From Rhabdobacter roseus (GTDB lineage: Bacteria; Bacteroidota; Bacteroidia; Cytophagales; Spirosomataceae): a DNA stretch of 64,000 nucleotides. This document shows, piece by piece, positions 35,777 through 45,266 of the stretch. Under the pieces are notes generated by a model. The model had not been told where the DNA came from, ran no database searches, and saw only the letters and a list, made by a program, of their open reading frames with translations. Numbering within the stretch: the first letter of the stretch is position 1; each line of letters begins with the position of its first letter. Made by a program: the position numbers and the translations under genes. The stretch is from assembly GCF_014202275.1 (NCBI RefSeq), contig NZ_JACHGF010000001.1, forward strand, positions 868,001 to 932,000. The letters are read 5' to 3'.

Positions 35777-36538
35777 ATGAAAATCGGATTGGTACTGTCG
35801 GGCGGGGGCGCCAGGGGTTTCTCGCACCTGGGGGTCGTGAAGGCACTCACCGAGCGTGGCGTTCAGCCGCAGATCATTAGCGGTACCAGTTCGGGTGCTC
35901 TGGTGGGAGGTTTGCTGGCCTACGGCTACCCTCCGGACGAGATCCTGGAGCTGTTCGTCAAAACCCGTTTTCTTCAGTACGTACGGCCGGCCTTCGGCGG
36001 CAGCGGGCTGCTGCGCCTGGAGCGGCTCGAAACGATTTACCGGCAGTACATCCCCGAAAATTCCTTTGAGGTACTTCCTACGCCCCTGGTGGTAGCGGCT
36101 ACGGATCTGGTGGCGGGTCAGGTTATTTATTTCCGGCAGGGAGAGCTGGCCCGTCCGGTGCTGGCTTCCTGCTGCATACCGGGGCTTTTTGAGCCCCTGC
36201 TTTTTCAGGGGCGCCAGCTGGTAGACGGCGGCGTGCTGGACAACCTGCCCGTGGAGCCCATTCGGGCGGAGGTCGACTACGTCATTGGCGTACATTGCAA
36301 TCCTTTTACCCGCCAAAGTACCCTCAAAAGTACCCGCGACATCCTCATGCGCAGCCTGATCCTGGCCGTGCAAAGCAAAACGAAGGAGCGCTTCGAGCAG
36401 TGTGACCTGCTCATTGAAGCCCCCCAACTCTGCGACTACACCCTTTTCGATCTCCGCAAAGCACGCGAGATGTTCGTGCTTGGGTACCGGCATGCCCGGC
36501 AAGTACTCGCCCAAGTACCCCTTCCGGCGGACCTTTAG
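35777..36538 (+). CDS. Patatin-like phospholipase family protein
   Basis: A 253-residue protein with the Ser-Asp dyad of patatins: oxyanion loop SGGGARGFSHLGV (8-20), GTSSG with nucleophile Ser38, and DGGVLDNLP with the Asp near 153. No signal peptide, so cytoplasmic or peripheral; this is the short RssA/YchK-like form of the family. It probably acts on phospholipids or other acyl esters. It follows the MBL gene. Confidence 0.93.
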   Translation: MKIGLVLSGGGARGFSHLGVVKALTERGVQPQIISGTSSGALVGGLLAYGYPPDEILELFVKTRFLQYVRPAFGGSGLLRLERLETIYRQYIPENSFEVLPTPLVVAATDLVAGQVIYFRQGELARPVLASCCIPGLFEPLLFQGRQLVDGGVLDNLPVEPIRAEVDYVIGVHCNPFTRQSTLKSTRDILMRSLILAVQSKTKERFEQCDLLIEAPQLCDYTLFDLRKAREMFVLGYRHARQVLAQVPLPADL

Positions 36539-36884
36539 ACGCCCCTCATGCCTTCTTTTTAGTTAGTAGTTCCGCAAATCCTGTTCGGGTCAAAATAGAA
36601 TTATTTTTAGATTACTCCTTTTTGCCTAAAACTGTTGTTTGGCTAAATATTAATAGATTAACGTTATTTAATACAACCTTTTTGTTCTAATAAAACCAAA
36701 AAGAGGCGTATTCAGTTTGTAACTGATTAGAGATTATAATAATCAGAATAATATTTTACAAAGTGAGCCATACATATGTTTATTATTCTGAAAATATTTT
36801 AATAATAAACTATTTGAATTGAAATATCAGCTATATACATTTGTAGAACTAGGATAACATTTCTTAACTTAAACTAAATCGTTC
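36539..36884. other. AT-rich promoter region upstream of susC
   Basis: 346 bases, the most AT-rich stretch in this part of the window, with many TATT/AATA runs and few RRGTACYY sites. No ORF is supported. It contains the strong promoter listed at 36814-36843. Confidence 0.55.
36814..36843 (+). promoter_or_regulatory. Bacteroidota-type promoter for the susCD operon
   Basis: TTG at 36814-36816 and TACATTTG at 36836-36843, separated by 19 bases, match the -33/-7 consensus. Transcription would start near 36849, 36 bases before the ATG. Confidence 0.7.
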
Positions 36885-39800
36885 ATGCTTAAAAATTTAC
36901 TGGTGAGCACCCTCTGGGTGTGCTCTACCTGGGTGTATACCTATGCCCAGGAAAAACAGGTGACCGGGAAAGTCACGGCGGCCGAAGACGGCAGCCCACT
37001 TCCGGGAGTATCGGTGGTAGTGAAGGGTACTACCAACGGTACAAACACCGACTCGGACGGAAGCTACTCCGTCGCGGTTCCTTCTCCCAATGCTATTTTA
37101 GTATTTAGTTTTGTAGGTACCTCCACGCAGGAAATCGTGGTCGGTAGCCGCACCGTGCTGGATGTTGCCCTGGCTTCGGATACCCGAAGCTTGCAGGAAA
37201 TTGTGGTGACTGCCCAGGGGATTGTCCGGGAAAAAAAGGCATTAGGTTACGCCGTCACTTCCCTCGACAGGCGCTCCATCGAAGACCGCCCGCAGGCCGA
37301 TGTGGGCAGGGTACTTCAGGGCAAAATCGCCGGGGTAAATATTACCTCTACCTCGGGCGTGTCGGGCACGGGTACCAACATCACCATCCGGGGGTACTCC
37401 TCCATCACGGGGTCTAACCAGCCTCTCTTTGTGGTGGACGGGGTGCCTTTTAACTCCAACACCAACGCGCGCGGTGGCTTCACCGGGGGCGGGCAGTCGG
37501 CGTCGAGCCGTTTTCTGGATTTGGATCCTAACAATATTGAAAACATTAGTGTGCTGAAAGGCCTGGCCGCCACGGTGACTTACGGCGACCAGGGCCGCAA
37601 CGGGGTGATTCTGGTAACGACCAAAAACGGTAGCAAGAAAGCGCGGGCCACCGAGTACACCCTCACGCAGTCGTATTTTACCAATACGGCCCACCTGCCC
37701 CGCTACCAAAATGACTACGTAGGGGGCTTTCAGCAAAACCTGGGGTACTTTTTCAGTAACTGGGGCCCCACGCTGGAAGAGGCCCGCCTTTACCCCTCAC
37801 AGAATACCAACACGGCCCTTACCACCCATCCCTATGCTTTCCTGAGCGTAGCGGCCACGCGGGACGCCTTTGCTGACTATGTAGCTTCCGTTAGCCCGTA
37901 TGAGATGCGGGTGTTTCCCAACAACGTACATGATTTTTTCCGAACGGGCCAAATCTCGAATACTTCGCTGAATATCTCGGGAGGTGGTGAAAAAGTAGGG
38001 TATAATATTTCGGCGGGCTACAACAAAGAGGGAGGGTACATTCCCAACAATGGCCTGACGAAGATCAACTTCGGACTGGGGCTCAACGCGCAGCTGAGCA
38101 AAAAACTCACCGTTATATCTTCCTTCAATTTTGCCAATACTGGCCAATTCTCGCCTCCGCTAAGTGGCGGAACGGGTAACAACGCGCTGGATTTTCCCTC
38201 AGTGCTGGCCAATGTAATGTACACCCCCCGGCAGGTTGATTTGATGGGCTGGCCTTATGCCAGTCCGGTGGATGGCAGTACGGTGTATTTCCGCAGCGGC
38301 AACGACATCCCTAATCCGCGCTGGGTGCTGGAAAACTACAAAACAGCGGGCGTCGTGAACCGGCTCTTTGCTACCACCACCCTCAACTACGACATCGCCC
38401 CCAACCTGGCCCTTATCTATAAGGTAGGGCTGGATACCTACACCGAAAACCAGGAGTATAAATTTAACAAAGGCGGGGTGCAACTGGTCAATGGTTTTTA
38501 TAATACGTTCGACATCCGGAATACGATCTGGGACAACAGCGCCATTTTATCGTATTCGAAGCCCATCGGCGAGCGGTTTGCGTTGGCGGCTAAGCTGGGA
38601 GGAAACCTACGAAACGACGTCAACAAGGGTACCTTCATCACGAGCCAAAACCAGCTGGCGCGGAATCTGTTTCGCCACAACAACTTCATCGATAACGTAG
38701 CCAGCGATTTTATGACCGAAGAAACCCGCATGGGGATTTTCGGCGAAGTGACGGCCGATTTTGGCGACTACCTGTTTTTGAACCTGGCTGGACGCAACGA
38801 CTGGACCTCGACCGTAGAGCCCGAAAACCGCCGGATCTTTTATCCATCCGTCAGTTTATCCTTTGTGCCAACGTCGGCTTTTCCTGTGTTGCAATCTCCC
38901 GTTGTCAGCTTTCTGAAGCTTCGGGCGGGGGTAGGTACTTCGGCGGGTTTCCCCAGTCCGTACAGTACCCGTAACGTACTGAACCAAAGCGCCCGGGCCT
39001 GGCTTAACGCTTCGGGAGCTACCGTACAAACCCACTCTGTGGACAATACCCTCGGCAACCCCAACCTGAGGCCCGAGCTGCATACCGAATACGAGTTCGG
39101 GATGGAAGGAAAGCTATTCAACAGCAGCCTCAGCTTCGATGTAACGGCCTACCGCCGCGATACGCGCAACCTCATTACCCGCTCGCCCCTTGATGCCTCC
39201 ACGGGCTATACCCAAACGACCATCAACATTGGTAAAATCAGGAACCAGGGCGTGGAGCTAAGCCTAACGGGTACCCCCATTAAAACCAGTGCTTTCAGCT
39301 GGGATGTAACGCTGGTGTACTCCCGCAATACGCCCACCGTACTGGATCTGGGAGGTACCTTGCAGGAAGTACAGGTTACGGGTTTTGGCTCGGCACTGGG
39401 TAACTACGCCATCGTGGGGCAACCCTTTAACGTGATCAAGGGTACGGGTTTCCGCCGCAACGACCAGGGGCAGTACCTCATCGACGGCGGGGGGTACCTG
39501 CAAGCCACCGCAACGCCCGTAATCCTGGGAGATCCTAATCCGGCCTTTACGTCCAGCCTTATCAATGGGCTGAGCTACAAAGGGCTCAGCCTGGACTTTA
39601 TGCTGTCGTACCGCCACGGTGGGGCCATGTACTCTTCCTCGGCCGGAGCACTCATGGGCCGAGGTATGACCGAAGACACGGGCCTTGAAAAGGGATATGA
39701 CCGCGCCCAGACGTATGTATTCCCCGGTGTAAAAGCGGACGGCACGCCCAACGACATCCAGATTACAGCTTCAGACGTTGGTTTTAACAACATCTATTTT

Positions 39801-40082
39801 TTCGGTGACGAAGGGAGGATCTACGACGGCACGACGATTCGCTTGCAGGAGCTCTCCCTGACCTATCAGCTCCCCAAGCAGCTGCTTAGCAAGCTGCCCA
39901 TTCGCGGGGCTTCGCTGGCTCTCACCGGCAACAACCTCTGGTACAAGGCCCTGTATTTCCCCAGTGGGCTCAATTTCGACACCGATAACCTGGGCCTGGG
40001 CGTGGGGAATGGCCTTGGGTTTGAGTTCCTGACCGGCCCGAGCGCCCGTAGGCTCGGAGGTACCCTCAAACTCACTTTCTGA
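36885..40082 (+). CDS. SusC/RagA family TonB-linked outer membrane protein
   Basis: A 1065-residue protein with a signal peptide (LLVSTLWVCSTWVYTYAQ). Residues 25-100 are the carboxypeptidase-regulatory-like domain (VTGKVTAAEDGSPLPGVSV); then comes LQEIVVTAQGIVREKKALGYAV and the TonB plug with ITIRGYSSITGSNQPLFVVD and ILVTTKNGSKK, then a 22-strand barrel to a C-terminal Phe (GGTLKLTF). SusC proteins import oligosaccharides or peptides together with a SusD lid. SusD follows after 37 bases. No SusR or sigma/anti-sigma pair is adjacent. Confidence 0.95.
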   Translation: MLKNLLVSTLWVCSTWVYTYAQEKQVTGKVTAAEDGSPLPGVSVVVKGTTNGTNTDSDGSYSVAVPSPNAILVFSFVGTSTQEIVVGSRTVLDVALASDTRSLQEIVVTAQGIVREKKALGYAVTSLDRRSIEDRPQADVGRVLQGKIAGVNITSTSGVSGTGTNITIRGYSSITGSNQPLFVVDGVPFNSNTNARGGFTGGGQSASSRFLDLDPNNIENISVLKGLAATVTYGDQGRNGVILVTTKNGSKKARATEYTLTQSYFTNTAHLPRYQNDYVGGFQQNLGYFFSNWGPTLEEARLYPSQNTNTALTTHPYAFLSVAATRDAFADYVASVSPYEMRVFPNNVHDFFRTGQISNTSLNISGGGEKVGYNISAGYNKEGGYIPNNGLTKINFGLGLNAQLSKKLTVISSFNFANTGQFSPPLSGGTGNNALDFPSVLANVMYTPRQVDLMGWPYASPVDGSTVYFRSGNDIPNPRWVLENYKTAGVVNRLFATTTLNYDIAPNLALIYKVGLDTYTENQEYKFNKGGVQLVNGFYNTFDIRNTIWDNSAILSYSKPIGERFALAAKLGGNLRNDVNKGTFITSQNQLARNLFRHNNFIDNVASDFMTEETRMGIFGEVTADFGDYLFLNLAGRNDWTSTVEPENRRIFYPSVSLSFVPTSAFPVLQSPVVSFLKLRAGVGTSAGFPSPYSTRNVLNQSARAWLNASGATVQTHSVDNTLGNPNLRPELHTEYEFGMEGKLFNSSLSFDVTAYRRDTRNLITRSPLDASTGYTQTTINIGKIRNQGVELSLTGTPIKTSAFSWDVTLVYSRNTPTVLDLGGTLQEVQVTGFGSALGNYAIVGQPFNVIKGTGFRRNDQGQYLIDGGGYLQATATPVILGDPNPAFTSSLINGLSYKGLSLDFMLSYRHGGAMYSSSAGALMGRGMTEDTGLEKGYDRAQTYVFPGVKADGTPNDIQITASDVGFNNIYFFGDEGRIYDGTTIRLQELSLTYQLPKQLLSKLPIRGASLALTGNNLWYKALYFPSGLNFDTDNLGLGVGNGLGFEFLTGPSARRLGGTLKLTF

Positions 40083-40119
40083 TCAACCGGCTGTACCAAA
40101 CATGTACCTAAAACTTTAA

Positions 40120-41778
40120 ATGAATCAGGCTATGATAAACAAAGTAAAACACTCCTTATGGGCTTTGTTGCTGGTCGTGGTGAGTTCTTGTCAATTAGAC
40201 TTACTAGACAATCCCAATGCCGTTACTACCAGCAATACGGATATAAACTACCTGCTTAATCAAATTGAGCTAAGTTATGCGGGTCACTTTAATCAACTGA
40301 GCGATCCCGGAATGCGCCTCACGCGCATGCTCAACCAGGGGGCGGCCATTTACGACAACGCCGTTTCGCCCGGTGGCTTTGACGGGGCCTGGAATACCGC
40401 CTACGCCGGTATTTTGACCGACGTCAAAACGCTGATCCCGCTGGCGGAGGCCAATGAATTGTTTGTACACGTGGGGATTGCGCGCACGATCCGGGCCTCG
40501 GTGCTAGCCAATCTGGTCGACGCCTTCGGCGATGTACCCTATACCGAAGCCATTGACCCGAGCAACTTCAACCCTAAAGTAGATGGTGGTGCGAGCCTTT
40601 ATACCACGGCCCTGGCCGAGCTGGACCAGGCCATCCAAAACTTCGCTGCCCGCGCTCGGGCTGGTGCTCCCAACGACCTGTTCTTTGGGGGAAATGTTGA
40701 TAGCTGGACGCGCGTAGCCAATACGCTTAAGCTGAAAATGCTACTCAACCGGCGATTGGTGGATAAGGCGGGCGCGCTGTCGGGCATCAACGCGCTGATT
40801 GCGGGTAACAAGCTGATCAGTACTTCGGCCCAGAACTTTGCGTTCAAGTACGGGTCTAACCTCACCAACCCCGACACGCGTCACCCACGCTATGCCGGAC
40901 AGTACTCACCCACCGGCGGCGGCGATTACCAATCCAACTCTTACATGGGTACTTTGTACTCCTCCAAGGGCTTCCCAGACCCCCGCATTCGCTTCTATTT
41001 TTACCGCCAGACCGTCGTCAACACCTCCGACGTGAACGCGCTACGCTGTGTTAACAACCAGAAACCCACGCACTACTCCGAGGCCGACTACTACTGCCTG
41101 CCGACCGGCGTAGGGTACTGGGGCCGCGACCACCTCAGCAACGAGGGTATTCCGCCGGATGGCTTGCTGCGGACGGCCTGGGGCTTGTACCCCGCCGGAG
41201 GCTTGTTCGACAACGACGCCGGGCGGCCCGTATCGCTGGGCGCCGGTGCGGGCGGCGCGGGTATTCACCCCATCATGATGCGCTCGTTTGTGGACTTCAT
41301 GCTGGCCGAAGCGGCGCTGACGCTGGGTACTTCGGGCACTCCGCGCGCGCTGTTGCAGTCGGCCATCGAAAAATCCATGGCCGACGTGCGAGCCCTGGCG
41401 CTGGGAACGACGGAAAGTGGGAAAATAACGGCCTTCGAGGCCGATAAGGGAATGGTGTGGGCCAATGAAGTAAATAAGTACCTCACTAAAGTACTAGCCG
41501 ACTACGACGCGGCTACCACCGACGACCAGCGGATGAATATCATCGGTACGGAGTACTGGCTGGCGCTGCATGGCAACGGGATTGAAGGCTACAACCTCTA
41601 CCGCCGCACCGGAAAGCCCGCCAACCAGCAGCCAGCCCTGGAGCCTAGTCCGGGGGGCTATGCGCGCTCGTATTACTACCCGACCTCGTTCGTCACCCGC
41701 AATGCCAACGCCGTGCAGAAGCCTAATGTCACCCAGCCCGTGTTCTGGGACAACAACCCGGCGGGCTTTGTCAAGTAG
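40120..41778 (+). CDS. SusD/RagB family nutrient-binding outer membrane lipoprotein
   Basis: A 552-residue protein with a lipoprotein signal ending in VVVSSC. It follows the SusD-like_2 pattern: LLDNPNAVTTSNTDINYLLNQI, GAWNTAYAGILTDVKTLI, ANLVDAFGDVPYTEA, LAELDQAI, WTRVANTLKLKMLL, DFMLAEAALTLG and a C-terminal YPTSFVTRNANAVQKP. It would form the surface lid on the SusC transporter next to it. The start is at 40120; an ATG at 40132 is equally good. Confidence 0.92.
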   Translation: MNQAMINKVKHSLWALLLVVVSSCQLDLLDNPNAVTTSNTDINYLLNQIELSYAGHFNQLSDPGMRLTRMLNQGAAIYDNAVSPGGFDGAWNTAYAGILTDVKTLIPLAEANELFVHVGIARTIRASVLANLVDAFGDVPYTEAIDPSNFNPKVDGGASLYTTALAELDQAIQNFAARARAGAPNDLFFGGNVDSWTRVANTLKLKMLLNRRLVDKAGALSGINALIAGNKLISTSAQNFAFKYGSNLTNPDTRHPRYAGQYSPTGGGDYQSNSYMGTLYSSKGFPDPRIRFYFYRQTVVNTSDVNALRCVNNQKPTHYSEADYYCLPTGVGYWGRDHLSNEGIPPDGLLRTAWGLYPAGGLFDNDAGRPVSLGAGAGGAGIHPIMMRSFVDFMLAEAALTLGTSGTPRALLQSAIEKSMADVRALALGTTESGKITAFEADKGMVWANEVNKYLTKVLADYDAATTDDQRMNIIGTEYWLALHGNGIEGYNLYRRTGKPANQQPALEPSPGGYARSYYYPTSFVTRNANAVQKPNVTQPVFWDNNPAGFVK

Positions 41779-41823
41779 TGCTGTTATTAGTCGAACATTG
41801 ATTCTAAAAATGAGGATTCTATT

Positions 41824-42399
41824 ATGAAAAATACAAAAAACTACCTGGTGTTTCTGGGGTTGGCGGTGCTTTCTCTGGCTTGTAAAACCGACATGGTGGA
41901 CCGCATCGATGAATTTAATCTGGAGCAGGGAGGGTACGTCCGAACGGTAACGCCCTACCCCGTAGTAGCGTCTACGTTCAGTGTGAGTAAAGCCAACATG
42001 AGCGGTACTAAGATGGAGCTTGTGGCCGAAGCCGTCACACCCAACAAAGGAGCTTTATTTGCCTCTTACGATTTATCCATCCGGTTTGTGGACGCCACCC
42101 CCGCCAACGGCACCAAAACCACCAGTGTGGTACCGTTGAAATCCATCGCCGCTTCGGCTTTCGCCAAAGACGCCCAGACCGGCTATCCACGCGCCACGCT
42201 TGCCGTGACCGGCAAAGAGGCCCTGGATGCGGTGAAACTTAGCGACGCCGACATCTCTTCCGGCGACCGCTTCGAGCTCACCGCCGTGATGCGCCTCACC
42301 GACGGCCGATCGTTCTCGGTGGTCAATACGGGGGTGAATATCACGGGAGGCGCTTTCTACAGCTCGCCGTTCTTTTACCGGATCAACATCCTCAATTAA
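41824..42399 (+). CDS. Hypothetical lipoprotein of the susCD operon
   Basis: A 191-residue protein; signal YLVFLGLAVLSLAC with lipidated Cys20. The mature part is probably a beta-sandwich (QGGYVRTVTPYPVV, TKMELVAEAVTP, SYDLSIRFVDAT, DRFELTAVMRLTDGRSF) and may be a surface glycan- or peptide-binding protein in the position of SusE. No named family was recognised. It is 45 bases after susD and followed by a strong terminator. Confidence 0.75.
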   Translation: MKNTKNYLVFLGLAVLSLACKTDMVDRIDEFNLEQGGYVRTVTPYPVVASTFSVSKANMSGTKMELVAEAVTPNKGALFASYDLSIRFVDATPANGTKTTSVVPLKSIAASAFAKDAQTGYPRATLAVTGKEALDAVKLSDADISSGDRFELTAVMRLTDGRSFSVVNTGVNITGGAFYSSPFFYRINILN

Positions 42400-42451
42400 G
42401 GCATTCTATTTTTTTGGAATCGGGCCCGATTAGTCCGTGAGTATGTACCAG

Positions 42452-42484
42452 AAACCTGCGGGGAGCTTTCCCGCAGGTTTTTTT
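42452..42484 (+). terminator. Intrinsic terminator of the susCD operon
   Basis: AAACCTGCGGG at 42452-42462 pairs perfectly with CCCGCAGGTTT at 42470-42480, loop of seven bases, then a T-run. Confidence 0.88.
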
Positions 42485-42494
42485 GAAAGGTACT

Positions 42495-44981
42495 TTACGC
42501 TTCTTTTTTACTTTCCACAAAAACGGCTCCCGCCAGCAATAGCACCAGCAATATGGAGCTGACGAGATCCACCACACGCCCGGTACTGACCGAAACCGGC
42601 TCAAAGCGGAAGCTGATGGTGTGCGGCCCGGCAGGTACCCGCAGAGCCCGCAGCACGTAGTTGGCGCGCAGGAGCTGGGCGGGCTGGCCGTCGATGGTGA
42701 CCTTCCACTCGTCGCGTACATTGTAGTAAATCTCCGAGAATACGGCCAGTTGCTCGCTGCTGGCGTTGCTTTGGTACGTCAGTTCGTTGGGTTTGTAGCT
42801 GGTCAGCTGAATGCTATTGGCCGAATCGGCCCGTGGTGTAAGACCTTGCAGCGTGCTGGCGAAGCGCTGGTCCACCACGGCCGTGCGCGCCGGGTTGAGG
42901 GTATCCAGGGCTTTCATTTCGGCGTTGGCGTCGGGCACCAGCACGTAGTTGCTCACAAACCAGGCGTGGCCCAGGGCGTCGGGATTGGGCTGGGCTACGG
43001 GGGTACCCTGCTGGTCGGCGGTCAGGATGTACTTGGTGTTGAGCATGTTCAACATGCCTGGGTTGGAGTTCTGCTTCGCGATCTGGTTTTCAAAGAGCTC
43101 CTGGTAGCGGCGAAGCTTGGCCCCGTGGTACCCGCCGATGGACTTGTGGTAGTAGGACGCTTCGGAGTTATTGAAGGTATTGCGCGTTACGTCAAGTACC
43201 CTAAAGTTCGGGTCAGGGTCGCGCAGGATTTGCTCGTCGGCCGGAGAAGGGGAACGGCGCGCCTCGGCCGCCTGCTTGCTCACGAAGTCGTCGTTGTTGA
43301 GGTACCTTTTGCTGACGCCAAAGGCATCCAGCGTAATGAGCGCCAGCAGAACGGGATACACGAGTGCTGTTTTTATTTTTTCTTTTACCCAAAACCAGAT
43401 CAGTCCTGCCGCCAGCAAAATAAGAATAGCGCTCCGAAACGCGTCGCTTCGCAGCATCCGGGCGCGGTCCTGGGTGATGGCCCGCATGATGTCCTCGGCG
43501 AAGGCGCGGTTTTGGGTACTTTGGGTAAGGCTGTCGACAAACTGCGCGTCAGAAGCCGAGCGGAAGCTCATAAAAACCGTGGGCATGAGCGCCAGCAGCA
43601 GGCAAAGCCCGGCCGTTAGGCCCAGGCTGATGGCCAGCGGGCGGGCCAGTTCGGCGTAGGTGATTTTCTTTTGCGAGAGGTCGCGGAGGGTAAGTACCGC
43701 CAGGAATACCAGCAGGAGCTGCACCAGGTTCAGGACCATCGTTACTGCCCTAAACTTGTTGAACATCGGGAAGTAGTCGAAGAAGAGGTAGTTGACACCG
43801 GCCAGGTTGCTACCCCAGGCCCACACCACGTACAGCAGCGTGATGCCCAGTACCCACCATTTCAGGTGGCTCCGAACCACGAAGAGCCCCAGCACAAACA
43901 GAAAAAAGATGATGGCCCCGGCGTAGGCGGGGCCGCCGGTACTATACTGGGTACCCCAGTACAGCGGCAGCGCCTGTACAAAGTTGCGGGCATTCATGGC
44001 GTCGACGCCGCGGGTTACCAGTACCTTGTACGTTTCGGATTTGTCGTCGAGGGCACCCTGCGACGGCCCTCCGTACAGGTTGGGGATGAGCAACGTGAAG
44101 GTTTCAAAAATACCGTAGCTGTACTGAAACGCGTACTCCTTACCCAGGCCGTCTTGCTCGGGGGCGTCTTTTTCCGGGCGGGTACTTGACGCTAAGTTTA
44201 GCTCGGATTTTCCCCGGATGGTTTCTTTGGTATAGTCGTAGGCGTTCCAGAGGCGGGTCGTGTGGGTACCTAAAGCCACCACGGCGGCCAGGGCGAGTCC
44301 GCCCAGCGTCAGGGCCAGCCGCCGGGTTTGTCCTTGCTTCAACAAAGGAATACTCTCAAGTACCACCAGCACCACAATGCCAATGCCCAGGTAGTAGGTA
44401 ATCTGGATGTGGTTGGCGTAAAGCTCCAGGGAAAAAAACAGGGCCGTCAGGGCCGTGCCGGTGAGCCAGTGCTTCCGGAAGGCAACGATAATCCCTGCCA
44501 GTACCCCCGGTGCGTAGCCCAGGGCCAAAATTTTGGATACGTGCCCGGCCTCCAGGCTGGTAATAAGGTACGAAGCAAACGTATACGCCACCGCCCCCAG
44601 CGCCGCCAGCCAGGCGTTGGCCCCCAGCACTACAAACAGCAGGTAGGTACATACCAGGCAGAGCAAAAAATAGTTGGCCGGAGCCGGAAGCAGCGCGTTG
44701 ATGCCTTGCCCCAGCTTGGTAGAAAGGCTGGTGGGGTAGTCGGCTACGACCATGTAAGCGGGCATGCCGCCAAACATGCTGTTGGTCCAGGCCGACCATT
44801 CTCCGGTTTTTTCTTTGTATTCCAGTACTTCGCGGGCGGCACTTTTAGCTTGAACGTCATCGTACTGGTTGAGGCGTTTGCCGTTCAGAACCGGCGAGGC
44901 GTACATAAGCGCCAATACTACAAATCCCACCACGGCTAGCAGGTGGGGCCTCAGGCGTGGCCACGAAATCAGGTTTTTCAT
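42495..44981 (-). CDS. YfhO family membrane protein
   Basis: An 828-residue polytopic membrane protein with about twelve to fourteen helices. The N-terminal helix is followed by a periplasmic loop with QYDDVQAKSAAREVLEYKE and WTNSMFGGMPAY, typical of Bacteroidota YfhO-like proteins; helices follow to about residue 550, then a periplasmic domain (PNFRVLDVTRNTFNNSEASY, ...RADSANSIQLTSYKPNELTYQ), then one last helix. YfhO proteins are GT-C-like and in Firmicutes glycosylate lipoteichoic acid; here an envelope glycosylation role is only a guess. It is convergent with the susCD operon. Confidence 0.9.
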   Translation of the reverse strand: MKNLISWPRLRPHLLAVVGFVVLALMYASPVLNGKRLNQYDDVQAKSAAREVLEYKEKTGEWSAWTNSMFGGMPAYMVVADYPTSLSTKLGQGINALLPAPANYFLLCLVCTYLLFVVLGANAWLAALGAVAYTFASYLITSLEAGHVSKILALGYAPGVLAGIIVAFRKHWLTGTALTALFFSLELYANHIQITYYLGIGIVVLVVLESIPLLKQGQTRRLALTLGGLALAAVVALGTHTTRLWNAYDYTKETIRGKSELNLASSTRPEKDAPEQDGLGKEYAFQYSYGIFETFTLLIPNLYGGPSQGALDDKSETYKVLVTRGVDAMNARNFVQALPLYWGTQYSTGGPAYAGAIIFFLFVLGLFVVRSHLKWWVLGITLLYVVWAWGSNLAGVNYLFFDYFPMFNKFRAVTMVLNLVQLLLVFLAVLTLRDLSQKKITYAELARPLAISLGLTAGLCLLLALMPTVFMSFRSASDAQFVDSLTQSTQNRAFAEDIMRAITQDRARMLRSDAFRSAILILLAAGLIWFWVKEKIKTALVYPVLLALITLDAFGVSKRYLNNDDFVSKQAAEARRSPSPADEQILRDPDPNFRVLDVTRNTFNNSEASYYHKSIGGYHGAKLRRYQELFENQIAKQNSNPGMLNMLNTKYILTADQQGTPVAQPNPDALGHAWFVSNYVLVPDANAEMKALDTLNPARTAVVDQRFASTLQGLTPRADSANSIQLTSYKPNELTYQSNASSEQLAVFSEIYYNVRDEWKVTIDGQPAQLLRANYVLRALRVPAGPHTISFRFEPVSVSTGRVVDLVSSILLVLLLAGAVFVESKKEA

Positions 44982-45071
44982 GCAGATTGATAATTCGGAT
45001 GTTTACGCTTACCCACCGTTTTTTTAAAGGTACTTAGGGGGCCGGGTAGGTTAAATTTTAATGAACTGTCA

Positions 45072-45079
45072 CAAATATA
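45072..45079 (-). promoter_or_regulatory. TAnnTTTG -7 element for the YfhO gene
   Basis: The complement reads TATATTTG, 91 bases upstream of the ATG at 44981. Confidence 0.4.
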
Positions 45080-45179
45080 GGAGGATTGCCGTATTTTTGG
45101 GGTAATTAATATTGGCTTCTTAAGAAGGTATCTCAACTAAAAAACGGGAACTATTCGCCTATTTTTTAAAAATACCCGA

Positions 45180-45187
45180 TAAATTTG
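45180..45187 (+). promoter_or_regulatory. TAnnTTTG -7 element for pfkA
   Basis: TAAATTTG, 80 bases upstream of the pfkA ATG. Confidence 0.45.
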
Positions 45188-45266
45188 CGGCTATTGTGTC
45201 AAATTGACGAATATCCTGACGCACATCTTATTTTTTAGTGAAGTATAACCTCACAATCAATCTTAC

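Noticed and set aside
34886-36514. A 542-codon open frame on the minus strand
   Set aside because: It runs across the MBL and patatin genes, whose motifs are intact; its own translation has no domain and is rich in His, Gln and Val as expected of antisense of GC-rich coding DNA.
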